From the NCBI GenBank assembly GCA_964242945.1, contig CAXTCF010000032.1:1-28899 (forward strand): DNA of 28,899 nucleotides. The letters run 5' to 3'. A model generated the notes under the pieces. The model was not told the origin of the DNA. It saw only the letters and a program-made list of their open reading frames with translations, and searched no databases. Below are positions 7,483 to 14,932 of the stretch, piece by piece (position 1 is the stretch's first letter; each line of letters opens with the position of its first letter). The position numbers and the translations under genes are program-made. This stretch comes from Mesorhizobium_B sp964242945. GTDB taxonomy: Bacteria; Pseudomonadota; Alphaproteobacteria; Rhizobiales; Rhizobiaceae.

Positions 7483-7663
7483 GAGCATCGGACGATTGAC
7501 TATACGAACGGCGCACGCCGTTCTCTGCGCAAGCTTGAACTTCAGTCAGCCCGACGCATCGTTGATTTTCTCGATCTTCGGATTGCAACGAGCGAAAATC
7601 CGCGACCGCGAACTCGTCGTCCTCGTGATCGAAATCGGCAACCGGCGCGAAATCTACCGCTGA
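7483..7663 (+). pseudogene. RelE/ParE-family toxin remnant, start lost and internally deleted
   Basis: Two toxin pieces are readable in different frames. Positions 7492-7605 encode TIDYTNGARRSLRKLELQSA through RIVDFLDLRIATSENPR. Positions 7598-7660 encode IRDRELVVLVIEIGNRREIY-R, then TGA at 7661-7663. Compared with the intact RelE at 18775-19041, the first piece aligns up to its 'DNPR' and the second to its last 21 residues, so about 26 middle residues are missing and the pieces are out of frame. Both pieces share ATCCGCGA at the join, consistent with deletion between short repeats. No ATG, GTG or TTG precedes the first piece in frame. The remnant's end overlaps the 3' end of the convergent ThDP enzyme gene. 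Confidence 0.8.
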
Positions 7664-9315
7664 CCGGCAGCCTCGCGAATTTCCGTCAATGTCCTTGTCG
7701 GTGTGATCGCTTCCACGTCGAGCCTGATCTCTATCAGGGCCGGCTTTCCCGCAGCAACCGCCCGCCCGAAGGCGGGAGCGAACTCCTCCGTGCGCTCCAC
7801 CGTTTCGCCGTGCCCGCCATAGGCGCGGGCCAGTGCGGCGAAGTCGGGGTTGTTGAGGCTCGTCCCTTCCACGCGGCCGGGATATTCCCGCTCCTGGTGC
7901 ATGCGGATGGTGCCGTAGGAGCCGTTGTTGACGACGATTACAAGGATCGCGGCGCCGTATTGCACGGCGGTGGCAAACTCCTGCCCGTTCATCAGGAAGC
8001 AGCCGTCGCCGGCAAAGGCGACGACCGTGCGCTCCGGGTAACACAACTTGGCGGCGACAGCCGCCGGCGTGCCGTAGCCCATCGAGCCGGACGTCGGCGC
8101 GGCCTGGGTGCGGAAGCGCCGGAAGCGGTAGAAGCGGTGCACCCAGGTCGCATAATTGCCGGCGCCGTTGCAGAGGATGGCGTCCTCAGGGAGCGTCTCA
8201 CGCAGGAAATTGATGATCGGCCCCATTTGGACCGCGCCGGGACCGCTTTCGGGCGGCGTGGACCATTCGAGATAGCTGCCGTGCAGCGCCGTCGTCATGT
8301 CGGCAAAGGGCGGCGGGGTGTCCGGCAGGTTGGCGGCGAAAGCCCGGGCGAAAGCTTCCGGCGTCGCCACGATCGGCAAGGTCGGACGGTAGAGGCGGCC
8401 GAGTTCCGAGGCGTCGGGGAAGATGTGGACGAGCGGCTGCCTGGGGTAGGGGCTGGTCAGCAGCGTGTAGTCCGAGGACGGCATCTCGCTCATGCGGGCG
8501 CCTACCAGGACTAGCAGGTCCGCGTTCTTGATCGTCTCGCCGAGCTTGGGATTGATGCCGATGCCGACATCCCCGGCATAGCAGGGGTGGAGATGGTCGA
8601 AGAGCATCTGGCGGCGGAAGGAGCAGCCGACCGGCAGCCCCCAGGCCTCCGCCGCCTTCTGGATGTCCGAGACCGCCTTCTCGCTCCAGCGCGTGCCCCC
8701 TAAGATCATGAACGGGCGCTCGGCTTTTCCAAGCATGTCGAAGAACGTCTCCATTTCCGCTCGACCGGGCGAGGACCCTACCGGCACGAAGGGCAGCGGC
8801 GCTGGCGCCTCTACCGCGTCCGTCAGCATGTCTTCGGGCAACGCGACTACGACAGGGCCGGGTCGGCCGGAGGTGGCGACAGCAAAGGCGCGGGTGATCA
8901 GCTCTGGAATGCGCGCCGCATCGTCAATCTCCACCACCCACTTCGCAACCGAGCCGAAGAACGCGGAATAGTCGATCTCTTGGAAGGCTTCGCGACCGCG
9001 GATGCCGCGCGCGACCTGCCCGATGAACAGGATCATCGGCACCGAGTCCTGCGCGGCGATGTGGAGGCCGGGCGAGGCGTTGGTGGCGCCGGGACCGCGC
9101 GTGACGAAGCAGATGCCGGGCCTGCCCGTCAGCCGCCCCTCGCAGTCGGCCATCATCGCAGCACCGCCTTCCTGGCGGCAGACGACCGTGCGGATAGGGG
9201 AGTCGTGCAGCGCATCGAGCACGGCGAGGTAGGACTCGCCGGGAACGCAGAAGATGCGCTCGACGCCGTTCGCCTCCAGGCAATCGACGATCAGCTGGCC
9301 GCCGGTGCGGGTCAT
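7654..9315 (-). CDS. Thiamine-diphosphate-dependent enzyme, acetolactate-synthase-like
   Basis: This 553-residue protein has all three domains of the ThDP decarboxylase/synthase family. The N-terminal Pyr domain carries the catalytic glutamate E49 (CRQEGGAAMMA) and GPGATN. A central nucleotide-fold domain spans about 190-330. The C-terminal PP domain has GDG (436-438) and NN (463-464) spaced as in the ThDP-binding motif. Residues of true AHAS specificity cannot be assigned by eye and no small subunit (ilvH) is nearby, so I do not call it IlvB. It is translationally coupled (TCAT, 9312-9315) behind a CaiB/BaiF CoA-transferase, which recalls the formyl-CoA transferase/oxalyl-CoA decarboxylase pair. 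Oxalyl-CoA decarboxylase or 2-hydroxyacyl-CoA lyase activity are alternatives. Its last codons overlap the toxin remnant. Confidence 0.85.
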   Translation of the reverse strand: MTRTGGQLIVDCLEANGVERIFCVPGESYLAVLDALHDSPIRTVVCRQEGGAAMMADCEGRLTGRPGICFVTRGPGATNASPGLHIAAQDSVPMILFIGQVARGIRGREAFQEIDYSAFFGSVAKWVVEIDDAARIPELITRAFAVATSGRPGPVVVALPEDMLTDAVEAPAPLPFVPVGSSPGRAEMETFFDMLGKAERPFMILGGTRWSEKAVSDIQKAAEAWGLPVGCSFRRQMLFDHLHPCYAGDVGIGINPKLGETIKNADLLVLVGARMSEMPSSDYTLLTSPYPRQPLVHIFPDASELGRLYRPTLPIVATPEAFARAFAANLPDTPPPFADMTTALHGSYLEWSTPPESGPGAVQMGPIINFLRETLPEDAILCNGAGNYATWVHRFYRFRRFRTQAAPTSGSMGYGTPAAVAAKLCYPERTVVAFAGDGCFLMNGQEFATAVQYGAAILVIVVNNGSYGTIRMHQEREYPGRVEGTSLNNPDFAALARAYGGHGETVERTEEFAPAFGRAVAAGKPALIEIRLDVEAITPTRTLTEIREAAGQR

Positions 9316-10484
9316 GAGGAAGCCTCCAGTTCGGCCAGAACTTCCGCCGTGTGCTGTCCGAGCCGCGGGGCGGGGCGGGAATATTCAAGCGGCGTGCGGC
9401 TGAACACCATGGGCGCGCGCACGGAGGGGATCGCGTTGCCGGCATCGTCCGCGAGGTCGAGGCGCATGCCGCGGTGCACGATCTGCGGATCGGAGAACAT
9501 TGCGCCGACCGTGTTGATCGGGCTCGCCGGGACGCCGGCGGCTTCGAGCTTCGCCAGCAGGTCGTCGCGCTGGACATGGATCAATGTTTCCGCAAGAAGC
9601 GGACGCAGCGCCTCGCGGTGGGCGACGCGCGCGGCGTTGGCAGCGAAGCGCGGGTCATCCGGCAGCGTGTCGAGGCCGACGACCTCGCAGAAGCGGCGGA
9701 ACTGGCCGTCATTGCCCACCGCCAGGATGAAATGCCCGTCAGCGACGGAGAAAACCTCGTAGGGCGCAATGTTGGGATGCGCGTTGCCCATCTGCGCGGG
9801 CGAGCGGCCGGAAACCAGGAAATTCATGTTCTGGTTGGCGAGCACCGCCACCTGGGCGTCGAACAGGCTCATGTCGATGTGCTGGCCCTCGCCGGTGGCT
9901 TGGGCGTGGCGGAGCGCGGCCTGGATGGCGATCACAGCGTAAAGGCCCGTGACAATGTCGGATACCGCAACGCCGACCTTCTGCGGCTCACCACCGGCCA
10001 GCCCGGTGATCGACATCAGGCCGGACATGCCCTGGATGATGAAGTCGTAGCCGGCGCGGGCGGCATAGGGACCGTCCTGGCCGAAGCCGGTGATGGAGCA
10101 ATAGACCAGACGCGGGTTCGCCTTCCGCAGGCTTTCATAATCCAATCCATGCTTCCGAAGACCGCCGACCTTGAAATTCTCGATCAGCACGTCGGCCGTG
10201 GCCGCGAGGCGCTTCACCGCTTCCGCGCCCTCGGACGTGGAGAAGTCGAGCGCGACCGAGCGCTTGCCCCGGTTGCAGGCGTGATAGTAGGCGGCCGAAA
10301 GGTTCTCGCCTCCGCTGCCTTCCACGAAAGGGGGGCCCCAGCCGCGCGTGTCGTCGCCGCTTTCCGGGTTTTCCACCTTGATCACGTCGGCGCCGAGATC
10401 GGCCAGGCACTGCCCAGCCCAAGGGCCTGCCAGGATGCGGGCAAGCTCGATGACGCGGATGCCGTGAAGGGGAGGGAGGCTCAT
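9312..10484 (-). CDS. CaiB/BaiF family CoA-transferase
   Basis: This 390-residue class III CoA-transferase moves CoA between carboxylic acids through an aspartyl anhydride. Family blocks are visible: LHGIRVIELARILAGPWAGQ at the N-terminus, ADVIKVENP, ENFKVGGL, YCSITGFGQDGPY, GYDFIIQ, and GEGQHIDMSLFDAQ near 198-211. The probable catalytic aspartate is D176 in VAVSDIVTG, by comparison with formyl-CoA transferase. The open frame extends to 10541 but the ATG at 10484 is preceded by no extra conserved sequence and starts the family block directly. It is first in a two-gene operon with the ThDP enzyme. Substrate unknown: the pair fits activation of a 2-oxo or 2-hydroxy acid as its CoA ester. Confidence 0.9.
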   Translation of the reverse strand: MSLPPLHGIRVIELARILAGPWAGQCLADLGADVIKVENPESGDDTRGWGPPFVEGSGGENLSAAYYHACNRGKRSVALDFSTSEGAEAVKRLAATADVLIENFKVGGLRKHGLDYESLRKANPRLVYCSITGFGQDGPYAARAGYDFIIQGMSGLMSITGLAGGEPQKVGVAVSDIVTGLYAVIAIQAALRHAQATGEGQHIDMSLFDAQVAVLANQNMNFLVSGRSPAQMGNAHPNIAPYEVFSVADGHFILAVGNDGQFRRFCEVVGLDTLPDDPRFAANAARVAHREALRPLLAETLIHVQRDDLLAKLEAAGVPASPINTVGAMFSDPQIVHRGMRLDLADDAGNAIPSVRAPMVFSRTPLEYSRPAPRLGQHTAEVLAELEASS

Positions 10485-10680
10485 GCAGCGGCCCGGATGG
10501 AAAGGCAACGCGGCTCTACCAACCGGAAGAGAGCCTGTCACCCGCCAGGACGAGGATTACGGATGCGAAACCTTGAAGTCGGATTTTCTACAATTTCGTG
10601 ATCAGGCAATATGGAACTACCTTGGCTCCGCCGCGCTTTTGCCCCACCTTCGCCATCGGTCTTAACGAGGAGCCCGCACG

Positions 10681-10767
10681 ATGACGCTGACACGTTCACT
10701 CAACGCAGTGATGTTTGGTGCCGCGCTCGCTTTTGTCGGGGCTCTGATCCTCGGCGTCCTGCCCTGA
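10681..10767 (+). CDS. 28-residue single-span membrane peptide
   Basis: This short frame encodes MTLTRSLNAVMFGAALAFVG then ALILGVLP. It has a short polar N-terminus followed by one hydrophobic helix of about 20 residues. A strong ribosome site (GAGGAG, 10668-10673 region) lies about 8 bases upstream of the ATG, and the terminator-like sequence that follows would serve a gene on this strand. It resembles tiny hypothetical proteins I recall in rhizobia, but I cannot name a family. It lies in the 10485-10790 interval between the divergent CoA-transferase gene and convergent metF; nothing else gene-like is seen there. Confidence 0.55.
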   Translation: MTLTRSLNAVMFGAALAFVGALILGVLP

Positions 10768-10790
10768 TCTCCCGACTCATTCAAATCTGC

Positions 10791-10869
10791 AAAGAGAAAG
10801 GCCGCGCTCGTTGAGAGCCCCCCCATTNNNNNNNNNNGCGGCGGTCGCGCCCCGCCGGCCTTTTCTTTT
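10791..10869. terminator. Bidirectional terminator between convergent genes, interrupted by the assembly gap
   Basis: AAAGAGAAAGGCCG (10791-10804) is an imperfect inverted repeat of CGGCCTTTTCTTTT (10856-10869), which gives A-rich and T-rich flanks on both strands as expected for a terminator shared by the small plus-strand gene and metF. The interior is very GC-rich (runs of C, GCGGCGGTCGCGCCCCGCC) and contains the N-run, so the loop sequence is unknown. Confidence 0.5.
10828..10837. other. Assembly gap (10 Ns)
   Basis: Ten consecutive undetermined bases. The flanks are a C7 run on the left and GCGGCGG on the right. The length may be a placeholder. Missing sequence here probably contains the metF stop codon. 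Confidence 0.98.
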
Positions 10870-11809
10870 GGCGTTTCGGCCAGTTGCGGGCGGCGACGGA
10901 TTCCTGTCGGCGCACCACCGGCTTTGCCCGGATGCCGATCATGTGGCAGATGGCGAAGACGAGATCCGCCCGGTTCATCGTGTAGAAGTGGAAGTCGCCG
11001 ACGCCGCGCTCCACGAGGTCCAGCACCTGCTCGGCTGCAACCGCGGATGCCACCAGCGCGTGGGTCTGCGGGTCCTTTTCCAGTCCTTCGAAGCGCTCCG
11101 CCAGCCAGGCCGGCACATGCGCGCCGCAGCGCGACGAGAAGTTGGCGACCTGGGTGAAATTGTGCACGGGCAGGATGCCCGGCACGATCGGGATGTAGAT
11201 GCCGGCCCGCCTGGCGCGCTCGACGTAGCGTTCGTAGAGGTCGTTGTCGAAGAAGAACTGGGTGATGGCGCGGGTGGCGCCGGCGTCCACCTTGCGCTTC
11301 AGCATGTCGATGTCGGTGGCGAAGTCCGGGCTTTCCGGGTGCTTTTCAGGGTAGGCCGAAACCGACACGTCGGTAGCGCCGGCCCGGCGCAGGGCGCCGA
11401 TCAGGTCGGCCGAAGAGGAGTAGCCGCCGGGATGCGGTTTGTAGCTCGTGCCGACGCCGGCTGCCGGATCGCCGCGCAGCGCCACGAAGCGCGTCACGCC
11501 CATGCCGGTGAACTCTTCGATCACCCCATCCACCTCGTCGCTGGTCGCATCCACGCAAGTCATGTGGGAGGCCGGCGAGAGCGTCGTCTCGTTCAGGATG
11601 CGGCGAACGGTGCGCGCCGTGCGCTCCCGCGTCGAGCCACCCGCGCCATAGGTCACGGACACGAATTTCGGCTGGAGCGGCTCCAGGCGCATCACGGTCT
11701 GCCAGAGTTTTGCTTCCATGTCGTCGTTCTTCGGCGGGAAGAACTCGAAGGAAACGCGGATCTTGTCGCCGATATCGGGACGGCGGGACAAGCGGAAGTT
11801 CGACATCAT
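10838..11809 (-). CDS. metF: Methylenetetrahydrofolate reductase, 3' end lost in the gap
   Basis: MetF reduces 5,10-methylene-THF to 5-methyl-THF with FAD and supplies the methyl group for methionine synthesis. The family blocks are clear: VSFEFFPPKND with the catalytic glutamate, SVTYGAGGSTRERT, HMTCVDAT, RFVALRGDP, TRAITQFFFD, IPIVPGILPV and DFHFYTMNRADLV. The 324 residues before the gap already exceed the usual ~300-310, and the last ~25 (basic, ending in RRPAGRDRR-like sequence) run into the terminator with no stop in any frame, so the true end is unresolved. Reading straight through ten Ns would end at 10781. The start ATG overlaps the stop of the upstream regulator gene by 4 bases, making a regulator-metF operon. 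Confidence 0.93.
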
Positions 11810-12816
11810 GCGGTTTCCCTCTGCTCAAGTGCTTGGCGTGCCGGAGCGGCCATTAGGCTGCGCGGATCGCGGCCGATCCAAAGTTTCACGGTGAGTTTCG
11901 CCTGAGCGTTCTCGGCGGCTTCCACCGTGCGCGTGCCGTCGGCAAGCAGGCCGGTTTCGGTGAACCACTCCGCAATCTGCCGGTCGGAGAAGCCGAGGCG
12001 CGCGTGGGCGTGATCGCCGCGCAGGAATTCCAGGCCGTGCGGGGCGAAGTCCACGATGAGCAGCCGGCCGTTCGGCCGCAGGAACTTTGCCGCCTCGCGC
12101 ACAACCAAGGCGGGATCGTCGAGGTAGTGCAGCACCTGATGCATGGTCACGAGGTCGAAGCTGTTGCGCTCCACGGGCGCGGAAAACAGGTCGGCCTGCC
12201 GGACCTGGGCGTGCGCGACGCCGGCCCGGTCGAGATTGGCGCGCGCAACGCTGAGCATCTCGCGCGACTGGTCGATGCCGACGCCGCGGCGGTAGAGGGG
12301 CCCAAGGATTTCCAGCACGCGGCCGGTGCCCGTGCCGAGGTCCAGCATCGACTGGAAAGGCCGGCTGCCCAGCGCCTCCAGGATCGCGCGCTCCACGGCC
12401 TCGTCCGGCGCATGCAGGGAGCGGATCGAGTCCCAGCGCGGCGCGTTGCGCGCGAAATAGTCGGCGGCCCGCGCCTGCCTCTGGCCCTTCACCGAAGACA
12501 AGCGCTCGCCGTCGCGCACAAGCTGCTCGTCTCCGTCCGCGACGCGGCGCACGAGGTCCAGCACGAAGTCGCGCATGCCGTCCCTGTCCGCGAGCCGGAA
12601 AAACGCCCAGGAGCCTTCCTGGTAGCGCTCGATCAGCCCATCTTCGAGCAGCAGCTTGAGATGGCGCGAGACACGCGGCTGCGACTGGTTGAGGATGTCG
12701 GTCAGATCGGACACGGTAAGGTCGCCGCGGGCAAGCAGCGTCAGGATGCGGAAGCGGCTTGTTTCGGCCGCCGCCTTGAGCACATCCACCAACCTGTCCA
12801 GCGAAACACCTTCCAC
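11806..12816 (-). CDS. ArsR-family regulator fused to a SAM-methyltransferase domain (SahR-like)
   Basis: This 336-residue protein has two domains. Residues ~5-95 form an ArsR-type winged helix with the recognition helix in NQSQPRVSRHLKLLLEDGLI; no metal-binding cysteine pair is seen. Residues ~110-320 form a class I methyltransferase fold with LDLGTGTGR (158-166) as SAM motif I and acidic GIDQS at the end of strand 2. This architecture immediately upstream of metF fits SahR, the S-adenosylhomocysteine-responsive regulator of the methionine cycle; the methyltransferase domain would then be the SAH/SAM sensor rather than an enzyme. It starts at GTG 12816 and its stop overlaps metF. A palindrome at 12838-12857 is a probable autoregulatory operator. 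An active methyltransferase is the alternative. Confidence 0.85.
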   Translation of the reverse strand: MEGVSLDRLVDVLKAAAETSRFRILTLLARGDLTVSDLTDILNQSQPRVSRHLKLLLEDGLIERYQEGSWAFFRLADRDGMRDFVLDLVRRVADGDEQLVRDGERLSSVKGQRQARAADYFARNAPRWDSIRSLHAPDEAVERAILEALGSRPFQSMLDLGTGTGRVLEILGPLYRRGVGIDQSREMLSVARANLDRAGVAHAQVRQADLFSAPVERNSFDLVTMHQVLHYLDDPALVVREAAKFLRPNGRLLIVDFAPHGLEFLRGDHAHARLGFSDRQIAEWFTETGLLADGTRTVEAAENAQAKLTVKLWIGRDPRSLMAAPARQALEQRETA

Positions 12817-12837
12817 CGATTCACCCGTTTGAAAAAC

Positions 12838-12857
12838 ACATAAGCATATCTTTATGT
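12838..12857 (-). promoter_or_regulatory. Palindromic operator upstream of the ArsR-methyltransferase/metF operon
   Basis: ACATAAGCATATCTTTATGT is a 20-base near-perfect palindrome (half sites ACATAAGCAT and ACATAAAGAT, 8 of 10 matching). It is AT-rich in a GC-rich neighbourhood and ends 21 bases before the GTG start. The dyad size and position fit an ArsR-family dimer site that represses its own operon. Confidence 0.65.
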
Positions 12858-12936
12858 CATTTCATCCGATGAGGCAAGCGGGTATGCCGCAAACAAACCA
12901 GGAATTGTCGCGCACCTCCGGCTGGGGCTCGCCGCG

Positions 12937-13257
12937 ATGAGGGGCGGGCGCACGGAGCGGCAGCGGACGGTCGCCAAGGCGTTGACGGCGCTGCTCCCCT
13001 TGGTTCCTTTCGCCGATGCGGAGATTATCCGGACGGAAGCCAGCGCCCCGCACTTGCGCGCCCTGCCGCCGAGCATCGCGGTCTGGCTGGCGACGGTCGC
13101 GCATGTGCGCCACCAGCATACCGACTACGACGCGCTGCTTGCCGAGGGCTACGACCGCGATGCCGCGCGCTTCTTCGTGGCCGACGCGATCAATGCGGCC
13201 CTGACCCGTTGGCGTTCGACCCGGCTGCTTGACCCCGAAGCGGCCGAGGAGAACTGA
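12937..13257 (+). CDS. DUF2293 domain protein
   Basis: This 106-residue protein matches the DUF2293 pattern: a central block of PFADAEIIRTEA..HLR.LPPSIAVWLATVAHVRHQHTDYD followed by a helix YDRDAARFFVADAINAALTRWR. The fold is unknown to me; the basic ends and conserved aromatic/His residues suggest nucleic-acid contact, but that is a guess. It starts at ATG 12937, divergent from the ArsR-methyltransferase gene with about 120 bases between the starts, so the palindromic operator could affect both. No operon partner: the next gene begins 82 bases downstream with its own ribosome site. Confidence 0.8.
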   Translation: MRGGRTERQRTVAKALTALLPLVPFADAEIIRTEASAPHLRALPPSIAVWLATVAHVRHQHTDYDALLAEGYDRDAARFFVADAINAALTRWRSTRLLDPEAAEEN

Positions 13258-13339
13258 TCCACCGCAAAAGCGCTGCCAAGCTCTCTCGATTTTTCCGCAA
13301 ACGCGATAGGCTCGATGCGCGCTTGGAAGGGGAGCGGCG

Positions 13340-14932
13340 ATGGCGGAGCAGCACGGAGGCGAACCGGAGCACAAGCCGGCGGAGGGTGCGGCGAGTGAGA
13401 AGCGCCGGACGGCGCTGGAGTTCGTCCGCGAGCAGTTCTCCTTGCCGGGCATCGAGGCGTGGTCGAACTCGACGCGCGCCGTGCTCATCAACGCGCTCTT
13501 CCTCCTCACGGTGGTCGTGGTGTTTCCGGTGCTGATCGCGCAGTTCCGGCGCGGCGAAGTGGTGATCGAGCCGATCGCGGTGCCGCAGGCCTTGATCGAC
13601 CAGGGCCTGACCGCCGACGTTGCCGCAAGCCGGCTTTGGGACGGCATGAAGGACGTCAAGGACAAGGCGAACACGGCAAAGACGTCGATCGACGCCATAC
13701 CCAGCGCGCAGCAGGTGCAGTTCTCCTTTCCCGATTCCGGCATCTCCATCGAATCTCTGGTGTTCCATGTCCGGCGCATGTTCAATACGTATGAAACGCG
13801 CATCGCCGGAGAGATCACCTGTACCGATTCCAGTTGCGCCCGGTCCGGCATGCAACTGCGGCTGCGCGTGATCCGGAACGACATCGACATCATAAATCTG
13901 CCGCCGCTGGGCAACGGGATGGAGCGCCGCTACTTCGAGGATGCCGCGCGAAGCGTGCTCGGGCTGCTCGACCCCTTCGTGGCGATGGCGGCGCTCTCGC
14001 ACGATCAGCCGGACGCAGCCGTGGCGGAGGGCTTTCGCAGGATCCGCGCGGGCCATCCCGACAGCGGATGGTTCTACGACCAGATCGGCCGCATCCGCAT
14101 GGAACAGGGACGCCTGCCCGACGCCATCGACGCATTCCGCAACGCGATCGACCTGGACAAGGGATTTTTCCAGGCTCATGCGGGATTGGGCGACGCGCTC
14201 CTGCGCCATGGCGATCTCGACGAGGCGGACAAGGAACTCACTTTCGCACGCAACCGCAACCCGACGGATCCGAGGACCCTGGAGGCTTCGTCCCGGCTGG
14301 CGCGCGCCAGGGGCGATGCCGACGGCGCGGTCAAGCTGCTGCTGGCCGCGGCAAAGGAGCAGCCGGACAACCCGGACTACCTGTACCATGCAGGGCTGAT
14401 CGAACTTGCCCGGCAGCGCACGGAAGCCGGGGAAGCGCTGATGCGCCAGACCCTCGACATCGCACCCGGCTACGTCCTGGCCATCGCGGCGCTGGCGGCC
14501 AGCGACCTCGAAAAGAAGGACTATCGGTCGGCGGAGCAGTACTTCCGCAATGCGGCCAATCTTGCGCCCGAAGACGCCAAGGCGCAGGCGGCCTATGCGA
14601 ACCTGCTCGCCCTGGAACACAAGTGGGAAGAGGCCGGAGCGCGCTATGCCAGGGCGCTGGAACTCGATCCGACGAACACGGCCTACAAGGTGCAGGCGGC
14701 GAAATGCCTTCAGGCGCTGGGCAGGGACGGCGAAGCGCTGGCGCGGATGAGCGATGCGTCGAAGCAGGATCCGGAGAACCCCGACGTCTTCATGACGATG
14801 GCCGACAGCCTGCGCACGCTGGGCCGCAAGGAGGAGGCGCTGGGCGCCTATCGAAAGGTGCTTGACCTGACTGGGACCGACCCGATCACGCGCACCATGG
14901 CGCAGGCGTGGATCAAGAACCTTTCGGGTTGA
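13340..14932 (+). CDS. Membrane-anchored TPR-repeat protein
   Basis: This 530-residue protein has a short cytoplasmic N-terminus, one transmembrane helix at about 47-67 (AVLINALFLLTVVVVFPVLIA), a non-repeat domain to ~215 with two close cysteines (CTDSSC), and then some seven to nine TPR units to the C-terminus. Typical TPR motifs are HPDSGWFYDQIGRIRMEQGR, LPDAIDAFRNAIDLDKGFF, YRSAEQYFRNAANLAPED and EEALGAYRKVLDLTG. The orientation (positive-inside) puts the repeats in the periplasm. TPR arrays scaffold protein complexes; no partner is indicated. The start ATG has GGGGAG 6 bases upstream. Its stop directly abuts the stop of the convergent MOSC gene (14932/14933). Confidence 0.85.
   Translation: MAEQHGGEPEHKPAEGAASEKRRTALEFVREQFSLPGIEAWSNSTRAVLINALFLLTVVVVFPVLIAQFRRGEVVIEPIAVPQALIDQGLTADVAASRLWDGMKDVKDKANTAKTSIDAIPSAQQVQFSFPDSGISIESLVFHVRRMFNTYETRIAGEITCTDSSCARSGMQLRLRVIRNDIDIINLPPLGNGMERRYFEDAARSVLGLLDPFVAMAALSHDQPDAAVAEGFRRIRAGHPDSGWFYDQIGRIRMEQGRLPDAIDAFRNAIDLDKGFFQAHAGLGDALLRHGDLDEADKELTFARNRNPTDPRTLEASSRLARARGDADGAVKLLLAAAKEQPDNPDYLYHAGLIELARQRTEAGEALMRQTLDIAPGYVLAIAALAASDLEKKDYRSAEQYFRNAANLAPEDAKAQAAYANLLALEHKWEEAGARYARALELDPTNTAYKVQAAKCLQALGRDGEALARMSDASKQDPENPDVFMTMADSLRTLGRKEEALGAYRKVLDLTGTDPITRTMAQAWIKNLSG

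Noticed and set aside
12862..14620. Large minus-strand frames under the DUF2293 and TPR genes
   Set aside because: The plus-strand genes have clear domains, ribosome sites and third-position GC bias, whereas the minus frames do not.
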